Position numbers and translations under genes: made by a program. 64,000 nucleotides of DNA from Ephydatia muelleri (Eukaryota > Porifera > Demospongiae > Spongillida > Spongillidae). Each line of letters opens with the position of its first letter. Positions within the stretch are counted from its first letter, which is position 1. The notes beneath the pieces are model-generated. The model was not told the origin of the DNA and did not search any database. It saw only the letters and a program-made list of their open reading frames with translations. Location: the NCBI GenBank assembly GCA_013339895.1, contig JABACO010000002.1, positions 2,269,591-2,333,590 of the forward strand, read 5' to 3'. Positions 45,925 through 57,900 of the stretch are shown in pieces.

Positions 45925-48900
45925 GCGCGGATATCGTGAGCTCCGACGAAGTAATGTGCAATTTAACCATGCAGCAGCAGCGCAAAAAAGGTTTAGATAA
46001 CGGTCCCAAACAGTTGGGCGTGGCCTGACCAAAGCCGTGCCACGCCAAACTGCGATGTACGGTCTGGGTACGAGCAGGTAGAAAATGCATTCCAAGTACT
46101 ATATGTACAGTGTATAAATGGCCCTGTATTTGCTGACTGAGCTAATTGCTGTGGGAAAGACCCTAAATCAGATGTATATCATCTCTGGCACAATTTACAA
46201 TTCAGATAGGGTCATAGTCCCTGGTGGGCATCAGATAGGGTCATGGTAGAGGCCAAACAAACAGTCCTTGGTGGGCATCAGATAGGGTCATGGTAGCGGC
46301 CAGACAAACAGTGACTAGCCCTGGTGGGCATCAGATAGAGTCATGGTTGCGGCCAGAAACAGTGATGTTAGCGAGTAGTCCCTGGTGAGCATCAGTTCGG
46401 GTCATGGTAAAGTGTCAAATGTGTGTATGGTTTTGTGAGGGTGATGTTTATGACATAAACTACATGTATAGGTTGCAACACGCCCCTAATAAATAACAAA
46501 TGGACAGTATTTGCAGCGACATATGTCCAGCGATAGGCCGTATCGTGACAGGTCCAAGACCTCATTTGCGATCAAACCGTTTGTGCCTCTCTGGGTGGCC
46601 TGAAAAATATAAAGTCCTGCAGCAAACCTACAACCAATTGGTTGGTTCACAATGAGCTATGTATCAGTGTAAGCATTTGCAGTAACCTCCTATACTGCTT
46701 GGTTGTCAGCCGATATTAGTTCCAGAGTCCTAACCTTGCAGAGACACCTAGACATACAACGCTGCCACATGTCAGCTGTCTGGTGACCCGGTCTTGCAAA
46801 ATATCATTCAGTTGTTGAGAAGATGTCATGTGTGTGCAAACGATATTAGAAGCCATGATTTTTTCTTGTACCTATGGCAGATGGTTAGTACAAATCTTAG
46901 ATACACACCACAAGGGCGGCACCATCTGGAACGAGAACAAGGCCGTTTATACACAGCCGTTTGGTGGGTGGTGCTCGTATAAGGGCTAGAGTCAACATAG
47001 GGGAGTGTACATGCATGCATACAGCACTCCCTTCCTCTAGCAACCTTTCTCCAATGTATTCTACACTGTCCCTCATTTGCGCAACAAAATAACCCTCCGT
47101 CTTGTTTCAATCTCTAACTTTGGCATAATGGCTATGCTCATTTATAGCGACTGAGGCGGATGCTTATATTTCATTACATCATATGCGAGCATAGAAAAAG
47201 TCATGTAAGCTTACTGTTGCTAATTATCCGCTACTCGCGCGACACTCGAAACGTACTCGCAAAACCACTCGCGCGCGAGAATATTTTTTTGTGCGAGTTG
47301 AGCGCGAGTTGCGAGTGAGTCGAGAGCGAGTCTTGTTAACGCGAGTGTAAACTTGTAGGCGAGCGGTATTGTACATACAACAACATCTTTCTTATGCAGT
47401 TACAATGGCCTGATTATTTAATTAAGCATTCATTTCAATTAGCACGATGTCCCTTCCTTATTCATGGACACTGATCCATAGATTAATTATGCATAATTTC
47501 TGTCCAAATTATTAATACGAAAAATGATAATTGTTAGTTGCCAAGCTGAAGTTTTTCCTTGATTGTGGGACACCCTGCAAGCTAATTACATACAGAAACA
47601 GTTAGTTATGTCCAGCCTTGACTCAACCACCATTCATATCATTTTTGAACACAGACTCAACAAATTTCACTTTTAAAAACATAAACAATGCTCTAAAAGA
47701 CGTGTTGGATTGGAACGGATTAGGAGCCGAGCTGGGAATCAGCTATGTGAAGATCAAAGAGATTGAGAAGAATAATCAAAGGCAGGTTGCAGAATGTAGA
47801 CGGGATCTAATTCAGCACTGGATGGAAAAGGATGTATCAAGTTCCTGGCAGAAACTTTGCGATGCACTTACTAACATGGGCCAGCCTGTGTTGGCCTGCA
47901 GGATAAGAGAGACTTATTGTTCAACATATTCTGGTTAGTGCAAAACAATATCTGTACATTCCAGTATTAACACCGCATCCGCGAGTAATCTGGGTCACCA
48001 TTTGGGGGCATTAAATAAATAAAAAAGGTCCGCTAGTAATGCAGTCGTAAGCACTATATGAAATTCTAGTACAAGAACCTATTGGATTATACTAAGAATC
48101 TATCCTGTACAAAATGGCTTTGTTGTAGAAGAGATGTACATGCTTTTAATAATGCGGTTCGGTACTCAAAAAGGCATGTACAAAGTGGATTTTGAATGTT
48201 AATACGAATACTAAAACCCTTCCCGATCACGTACTTACTTGTGCTAGAGATAAAAATCACGTTTTTATCCTTTAAACCAACGCCAAACAATTGCGATGAA
48301 GCTTATGGGACCAGTCCAAATACTGCAGTTAACTAACCACCAATAGTTAATCTACGGGATCAATGGATTCTGCAGAACAGCCTCATCGTTGCAAATGCAA
48401 AGTTGGTTCATGTCCATTGTGTGGCAGCGCATGCAAAAGGTGCGGATGTGCTTACGATGGTGTAGAGCCTGGAGTGGCGCTTGCTCAGAGTTCTGGGCAA
48501 CGAGGTCCGAAGCGACTATCGACTGGCAGCGAGCAAAGAGAAGCAGCGAAAAGGGCTAGAATTGAAATAGCAAAGGCAACAGAACTAGAGGAGCGAACCA
48601 TTGGGACGGAGCCAACTATCAAACAGGTAGAAACAGTGCATGATCTATGGCAAGCGTTTGAATGGAGCCAAGCAACCAAGAAGAAGCTGCCTAACGAAGA
48701 TTTGAGGAAAGGTGATGTGTTGCTAAAGGAATCAGGTGGTTCAGGATGGAGTACGATGGTTCAAAGCGTTCTTGCAGCAGTGGTTAGATGTGCTGAAATT
48801 TTGTATCCAGCAAACTCTGACTCCCTATTAGAAGAAGTTGCCGCCAGACTTTATTCACAAAGCTCAAGTTCAATTACTACAAAGGATGAAAATAGAGTTA

Positions 48901-51900
48901 CTGGTCGAGCATACTTGGAACCATACAAGAAGGACATAAAACGGATGTTTGAGCGAGGAGCTCGTGTTTCCTCAGACAAAATGAGTCCATGTGCTGTTAG
49001 AGGAGCTTCAGTCACTCTATCCTGGTCGCTACACCTTACCTGGGGAGAATGAAATACGTGCAGAAATTACCAAGTTGTTTGGTAGGAAGAAGGCCAGTGA
49101 TGAGGACAATGCAGGTAGTGATCATGATGAGAGTGAAAATGAAGCTACAAAAGGAAGAGGAAGCAATCTACCAAAGCAGTATGTTACACACCTATAGAAG
49201 AATTGGTAGAGCGTAATCCCACAATCAAGCCTGCTGAAGCCCTGAGAAATCTGAAGGCTGCACTATGCCTACCACATCCCTTTGAACACGACAAAGCAAT
49301 CAAAACCAAAGTTAGTAGTCTAAAGAGAAAAATAAAAGTAAGAGAGAAAGCAAACATTTTGTAATTTTTGTTATCGTTATCAATGGTGTGTATGCATGTG
49401 CAGACCGATATGCTATTTTATTGAACTGAATAGTTTGCCTCGCGACATTGTGTACAGCTAGCCTGGTTCCAGTGACTGTAGGGAAGGAGTGCATTCGCAG
49501 CCAACACTGGTACAGTTACTAGTGGACTTTTATTCTATAGTATGGATTGATTTACATAAAGTACTTTTTCTGCGCTCCTATTCAATAACCAGCCGCGCTA
49601 GCGCTATATACATTTCCACCCCGATTCATACAACGGTGTTGCTTGTAAAATGATTTTCTACACTAATGACAATCCTAAAGTCACAATTTCATTTCAGTTC
49701 ATATACTGTGCACTTCTGGAACATTTTGGACGAGCAAAACATCGGATGCCACTGATGTCGACCGGTCACTTGCCAGCTCGTAGATAGCATGCGGCAGACC
49801 AATGGTCCTCTCATTGAGCGCATCAAATGTTGTCTCAAGAGTTGTAGTAATAGTATCCTGTGTCAGAAAAGAAAAATAATAATCAGCGGACCTTTTATAT
49901 TTTAAACCTCCCCCAAATTTTGGCCGTTTTCACCCACTTTACTCGCGGACGCGGTGTTAAATGTGAGATCACATATTTATTCTTGTGTAAGTACAAAGTC
50001 ATAAGTACATAAATTGATATTGCATTCTTGTACTAATGCACGAAATTTTTATATTGCGATCTGGAAGTCGGTTAGGTAATGCAAAAGAAACAAATACAAG
50101 ATAACTTGATGCATTGGGTTAGGTGTAGTAACTGTTCAGTTGTCTCTCATCCAATCAGGCTGGACCTCCTGCCCCCTCCGCCAGATTTGTGTACAACTGC
50201 AGCGCAGTATAAAGAAGCACAATAAATGCATCACGATTTTGCTAAGAGTAACAGACAAAAAGATAGAACTTCTGAATACAGTTTTCTAAATAAGACCTGT
50301 TGCTACGTAACGAGTCCTTCCCATTAGTTTTCCCCATCTATAACACATGCATGCTGAGGCAGATTGATCAAGTCATTGGTCTGCTTGGTGGGTGTGGATT
50401 ACCCATCTGGCATTAGTGTGCTATTGCCTCCGTAGGTACTCAGGTCACTTCACCCATTATGGAGACAAAGTGTGACCGAGATATTATTCTGAAAGTTTCA
50501 TTGCTTAAGTTTAATTGGGAAAGTGTTGGCAAGCGTCTACTTGATGATCAGAGTGTAGAAGACATTAATCGTGAAGGATACACTGAACTGGACAAGAGAG
50601 AAAGGATGCTGTTACAATGGCTACAGCAGAAAGGGAGCAGGGCCACATACAGACGTCTCGTGGAGGTATTGAAGGAAGTGAAGTGCAAAGAAACTGCTGA
50701 GGCTGTGACCAGGCTGGTGATGGAGAATGGTAAGAGGCTTCAGACTTAATAATTTGCATTGAAGAAAGCAATGATACAATAAGTGTACATGTATAATTCA
50801 TCAGTATTGCATTGTGACATTATCTCATGGAGGTGGTGGTGGCATTCAGCCATTGCCTTCACAACACCCATCAACGTCACCATCATCAAGTCCGCCGCAG
50901 CCCAGGGAAACCCAACCGACACCACATCATTCTGAAAGAAGCCAACCATCAATAGCTGGTGAGCACTCGAGAGGTTAGCTAGGCTGTTGGTGCTTAGTGA
51001 GCAGTTATAATACATAGCTAGGAGTAGTAATTGGAATCATCAATAAGATAGCAGAGCCTCATGTGTCTGGTTAATCTAATAGCAATATCAAGCATCTTAG
51101 TAGTATTACTCAGTGATCTGTTACTTATACTCATGTCCAAATCTGAATTCATCGTTTCTACTGCAGCGTTTGTGACAATTCAGCTTGTTTCTCTCCAACA
51201 GTTCTCCAACCATGCCTACCCTTTCTCTCCACAGCACCTCAAATCCCACCCACTAAAACAGAATTCGAACTCAAGGATGTCTTTGATCCGATAAAGACAT
51301 TGGCAGCAGAGGAATGGAAGGAGTTAGGAAAGGCCCTGTGCATTGCAGATGTGGAGTCCATTCCTTCAAAACCCGGCATCACAAAGAGTGATGAGGCATA
51401 TCTGAGAGAGGTACTTCGTAGGTGGCTGAAGGGTCCTGGCCCCTCCATTGAAGACTTGATCCGAGCCTTGAAGGATTGTTATTGCGAGGAGGCTGCAAAG
51501 GAATTAGAGAGACGCTTTGCCATTGCAGGTCAGTGCACATGTTTTATGCATGTGTGATGATTGTGCATGCATTTGATTTCTCAATCATCATGCAGCTCGT
51601 GGTGCATGCATGCATGTACACATGTGCGTGTATGTGTGTGTGTGTATGTGTGTGTGTGTATGTGTGTGTGTGTGCACATGTGTATGTGCACATGTGTGTG
51701 TGTGTGTTAGTGTGTGTGTGTGTAGGGTCATGTGCATAAATATGCATTAAACATGTACATGCAGTATAGTTTTCCCTGAAATGGCTAACCTTTAAGATGC
51801 TATAAAATATGTATAAGTGTCCCCAATCCCTCTGGTCACATGCCTGGTCAGTCACGTACATGTAGTCATGTTCTCTAATCATTTTACTGCTCTTCTTTTC

Positions 51901-54900
51901 TTATGTGTTAGCTCTTTTGAGTATGCGCTATTTTTAAAAACACTTCCATTGTACACCTATATGTAGAAACAGCCATAGATAAATAGTACGTTCTCATATG
52001 AACAGGTGATAGTATGGAATGCATGCACATTTGTAGATACACTCATTAAATAATTATTCGATACCAAAATATTGTAATTTGATTTCTCTTATACATTTTG
52101 TTTTCAATTACAAATGGCTCATTATTTGGGAAAAATAAGGATGGTTCTTATGCTTATGCTTATTTATCAAAAATAAATATTAATGCAACAAATGTACATG
52201 CAGTTATGTAGATATTATAATATAGTAAGTTCAGGAGCACATAAACGTACAACTCTGGCCTAAGGAACTGCACAATACTAGTCGCACACTGCGCATGCGC
52301 ACAGGCACTAAATAGGAATATACACAACTATACTACACTCCCTCACACTAAAATGTCTGATTACAGTTCATCAATAGCGGTCTGGTGGTCTACGTTGACG
52401 TTGAGGGTATCGATGAATCCCAGTTTCAGGTGCAGGTAAATGTTCATTTACTACAGGAGGTTCAGCCACTGGTTCAGGTAACTCGGTGTTCTCCACTGCT
52501 GGATATTCAGCCACTCTTCCAGGATACTGGTCATTCATATAGGGTTCATTTGTATCTTGCTCTGGAATATCCATTGCTGAGTCTGCCTGAATTGGTCCAT
52601 CAGGTATTCCAAAGCTTTTCCCTTCCTCAGTGCCCTCTCGTAAGGTAGAATCCCCCTTATCCCTTATGTGGTCAACATGTCGCCGCCAATACTGGTTGGG
52701 TCCTACCTCCACCAGGTAGGTTAGTGGTCCTCTCCGTTCTGAAATCACTCCGGAAACCCACTTAGGACCGTTGAGTAGATTCCGAACCATTACATTTTGA
52801 CCCACCACAAATTCTCTTCCTCTTGCATGTTTATCATGAATTAGTTTCTGATGAGCTTGTTGATCTAAAACCATCCGTTGCAGGTCTGGCTTCAGCATGT
52901 CCAACCGGGTTCGCATTGATCGTTTCAAAAACAATTCACAAGGAGCAACATCAGTAGTCGTGTGTGGAGAGCTGCGATATTTCAACACAAATTGACAAAG
53001 CCGATACTTCAAGTCACACCCTTCCCGGTCTCCAGCCAACATTGCCTTTTTGAATGTTTGGATGAATCTTTCTGCCAATCCATTGGATGAAGGGTGGTAA
53101 GGAGCACATCGGATATGTTTGATACCATTGTTTCTCATGAATGTTTCAAACTCTGCAGAGACAAATTGTGGTCCATTGTCTGATACTACTTGTTCTGGAA
53201 GGCCATATGATGAGAACAACTCTCGTAATACTTCTATTGTCCTTTGTGATGTTGTGGATTGCATCATTTTCACTTCAGGCCATTTTGAATGTGCATCTAT
53301 GACGACCAGGAACATATGGCTCTTGAATGGTCCTGATATGCACCCTCTTCCATGGTTGGGTAGGCCAAATCCAGGGATGGAGTGGGGCCACAGGAGGATT
53401 GTTCTTCACTTCTTGACAACTGAGGCAACTCTTGGCTTTCTCTTCCAAACATTTGTCAAGCCCTGGCCACCATAAATAACTTCTTGCAAGTGCCTTCATT
53501 CTTGATGCTCCGGGGTGTTCTTTGTGTAACTCCTGTAGCACATGCTCTTGTAATTTAGCAGGCACCACAACCCTAATACCCCACATTAAGCAATCTCCCT
53601 CCACTGTCAGCTCATTCCTGCGTGTCCAATAAGGTTTCAGGTTCTCAGGAACTATACTTGGCCAACCATTCCTTGTAAAAGTAACCACTTTGCTCAAAAT
53701 GGGATCTTGACGAGTAACCTTTCGCAATTGCATGGCAGTCACTGGATAAGCCTCGATCTGACCTACATTGAAAACATCACTGTCTGAAGTAGCTGTCCCT
53801 GCATCGGCTATGATAGAGAGAGGTAACCTGGACAAACCATCAGCATTTGCATGCTGTGCTGTAGGTCTGAATTCCAAATCATACTCATAAGCTGATAATA
53901 AAAGAGCCCATCTCTGTAACCGCGCTGCAGCCAATGGGGGTACACCGGTCTTTGGGCCTAGAATTGTCGTCAAAGGCTTATGATCTGTAAGCAGTGTGAA
54001 CCGACGCCCATAAAGGTACTCGTGAAACTTCTTAACCCCAAATATGAGAGCGAGAGCCTCTTTTTCTAGCTGGGCATAGTTCCGTTCACTAGCATTTAAA
54101 GTTCGTGATGCGAAAGCTGTAGTGTAATGACATCATAGATATAGGATCACGTGGGGACACGTGAGATCATTACGGATATAGGATTTGGCGTGTGCATGTT
54201 CGTGTGTTGTGTATCTGTTTGGATCTTTGAAATAAAGCTTGAATACACTACATGGTGGCAGCGGTAAACGTTTATGGAAGGCATTCAGCTAAAACCTCCA
54301 GAGCAGTTTGATTTTAAGCGACCCGACGGGTGGAACAGATGGAAACGCCGTTTTGAACAGTACCGTGTGGCTTCAGGGCTGGCTGAGAGCACGGAAGAGC
54401 GGCAGGTGTGCACGTTGCTCTATTGCCTCGGCGAAGACGCGGAAAACGTTCTTTCATCCACAAACATCAAGGCCGAGGAAAGGAAGAAATATGATGTGGT
54501 CGTACAGAAATTTGATGCATTCTTCACCGTGCGGAGAAACGTCATCTTCGAAAGAGCAAGATTTAACCGTCGTAGTCAGCTCGACGGAGAATCAGCGGAG
54601 CAGTACATTACAACATTATACGCTCTAGCGGAGAACTGTGACTACAAAAACTGGAAAGATGAAATGATCCGTGACCGGTTGGTAGTGGGAATACGCGACT
54701 CGGTTCTATCAGAACGTATGCAGATGGACCCAGACCTGACATTAGAAAACGCAAAAAAGATGGTGAGGCAGAAAGAGGCGGTTAAGGAGCAACAGCTGGA
54801 ACTGAAGTGTGATGCGGGTGGAACACATGAAAGCAACATGGATACAGTGAAACTTCAGTCAAAGGAAAGAGGGAAATACATACAGGAAGAGCGGAGTGCG

Positions 54901-57900
54901 AGCAAATGTCATCGTTGTGGGAAAAGAGCTCATCCTTTGGAACACTGCCCTGCTAAAGATGTGAGATGTTCATCGTGTCACAGGTTGGGACACTTTGCTG
55001 CCCATTGTTGTACCAGAGGACTCCAGTCGATGCAGCAAGAATCAGACAGCAGTACAGCTATGGATTCAGCCTACTTAGCAGTCGTTGGTCAGGAATCCTC
55101 CTGGATAGTCGACATCCAACTGTGTGGCCGCAACCTTAAATTCAAACTGGACACGGGTGCGGAGGTCACGGCTATATCAGAAGCTGTTTACAAGACTTAG
55201 GACATGTACCACTTCAGAAACCCACAAAGATGTTGTTCGGACCCTCAGCTGAACGTCTTCAAACCCTAGGGGAGTTCGAGGGTATACTTGCACATGGAGA
55301 CACTAAATGCACACAACGAGTCTTCGTAGTGAGAAGATTGAAATCAAACCTATTGGGTCTTCCAGCGATTGAAGGCCTAAAGTTGGTGACTAGGATGGAT
55401 ACCATAAGTGACTACAGCAGCAAAATTATGGGACAGTTTCCTAAACTGTTTCAAGGATTGGGAAATGTCAAAGAACCATATCACATTCAACTAAAGCCCA
55501 ATTCTCGACCTTATGCCCTATACACTGCCAGGAATGTACCATTTGCTTTGCGAGACAAGGTGAAAGAAGAGCTCAGGAAGATGGAGGAGGCAGGTGTAAT
55601 TTCACGTGTAGACGAACCTACTGAGTGGTGTGCGGGGATGGTAGTTGCTCCTAAAAAGAATGGAAGCGTCAGGATCTGTGTAGACCTTAGGCCTCTCAAT
55701 GAGTGTGTCCTTCGGGAAATTCACCCAATACCAATGGTGGATGAGACACTAGCTTTGCTTTCAGGAGCCCAACTGTTCTCCAAGCTTGATGCAAACAATG
55801 GGTTCTGGCAAGTGCCATTAACTGAGGAGTCTCGCCGCTTAACTACCTTCATCACTCCAAACGGGCGCTTCTACTTCAACAAACTACCTTTTGGAATCTG
55901 TAGCGCACCTGAGCATTTTCAAAGAGTCATGAGTAGAATTCTGAGCGGACTGGAGGGAGTGGTTTGTCTGATTGATGATACCTTGGTTTTTGGACACACA
56001 AAAGAAGAGCATGACAGGAGGCTCACAGCAGTACTTACGTACCCGTTTGGAAACAGCTGGAGTAACGCTGAACAAGGATAAGTGTTCCTTTGGTCAAGAA
56101 AGCTTAAAGTTCCTGGGGCATGTCATCGACAAGGAAGGGATACGGCCAGATCCAGACAAGACAGCAGCCATTTGGGATATGCCTGCCCCACAGAACATCT
56201 CATACCTCAGGCGGTTTATGGGCATGGTGACACAGTTGGGGAAGTTCACACCAAACCTTGCAGAGTTAAGCCAGCCACTGCGTGACCTACTAAGTAGTAA
56301 GAGAGCATGGAACTGGGGACCAAGCCAAAGAGAGGCTTTCTCACTTGTTAAGATGGAATTAAGCAAACCATCCGTGCTAGCTCACTATAGTCCTACTGCA
56401 AGAGTCAAGGTCACTGCAAATGCTTCCTCGCATGGACTAGGTGCGGTGTTAACACAGTTGAACAAGGGCGAGTGGCGACCGGTAACATTTGCATCCAGGT
56501 CAATGACTGAGACAGAACGTCGATACGCGCAAATAGAGAAGGAGGCACTTGCAGTAACATGGGCTTGTGAAAAGTTTCGTGACTACGTCCTGGGAAGAAA
56601 TTTTGACATTGAAACTGACCACAAGCCACTCGTTCCTATTCTAAGTTCGAAACAGCTCAACAGTCTCCCACCACGGGTACTACGATTCCGTCTCAGACTC
56701 ATGCACTACAGTTACTCAATCACCCATGTACCAGGAAAACTGTTGTACACAGCGGACACCCTGTCTCGTGCACCGACAACAAACTCTCCTAAGGACCTTA
56801 TTCCTCTGCAGGAGGAGGCTGAGGTATTTATAGACAGTGCAATTCAGTGTCTTCCAACTACAGGAGAGAAACTGAAAGAGTTTTCCGCTTCTCAAGCATC
56901 TGATGCAGTTTGTTCCCAAGTGATGAAGTACTGTCAATTTGGGTGGCCAGACAAACACAGGGTTACAGACGACATCAAACCCTACTGGACACTCAGAGGA
57001 TACTTAACAGTGCACAATGGGCTACTGTTGTATGGGAGACGCATTGTTATCCCAGTAGCCAGGCAAAGGGAAATCCTAGAGAAAATACATCAGGGACATC
57101 TAGGAATCCAAAGATGCAGACTGAGGATCATGAAGTCTGTTTGGTGGCCGGGTGTCTCAGCTCAAATGGACAAGATGATAAGGCAGTGTCACATGTGTGC
57201 TAAGGAGGCAGTTGCACACAAGGAGCCTATGATTGCAGCACAGCTCCCCACATACCCCTGGCAAAAGATTGGGTCAGACTTGTTTGAACTGAATGGGACA
57301 ACGTACATGTTAGTGGTGGACTACTTCTCCAGATATATTGAAGTAGTTAAAGTGACGGTAACCTCTTCAATGGGAATTATTGAGAAGCTGAAGCCCATGT
57401 TCTCCAGACAGGGGATTCCCGAGGTTTTGGTCAGTGACAATGGACCTCAATATTCCTCCCATGAAATGAAAGAGTTTGCCCAAATTTATGGGTTCACCCA
57501 TATCACTTCCAGTCCCAGATACCCTCAAAGTAATGGCCAGGCAGAAAGAGCGGTACAAACAGTAAAGAAACTCCTTAGAACATCAGGTGACCTGTACCTA
57601 TCAGTGTTGAACTACAATGCCACTCCTATGCCATGGTGCGGGTTCAGTCCATCCGAGCTACTTATGGGAAGGAAAGTTCGCACTACAGTCCCTCAGGTGG
57701 CTGAGCAATTCTGCCCCAACTGGCCTTTCCTTGACCAGTTTTATAGGAAGAATCAGGAGTTCAAAAAGCAGCAGGAGAAACAGTACAACAGGCGTCATCA
57801 AACCCGTCCTCAGCTAGAACTGGAAGAAGGGGATGAAGTATGGATCAATACAGACAGCAAAAACACCCGAGGATATGTAACATCCCCGGCAAACACCCCT

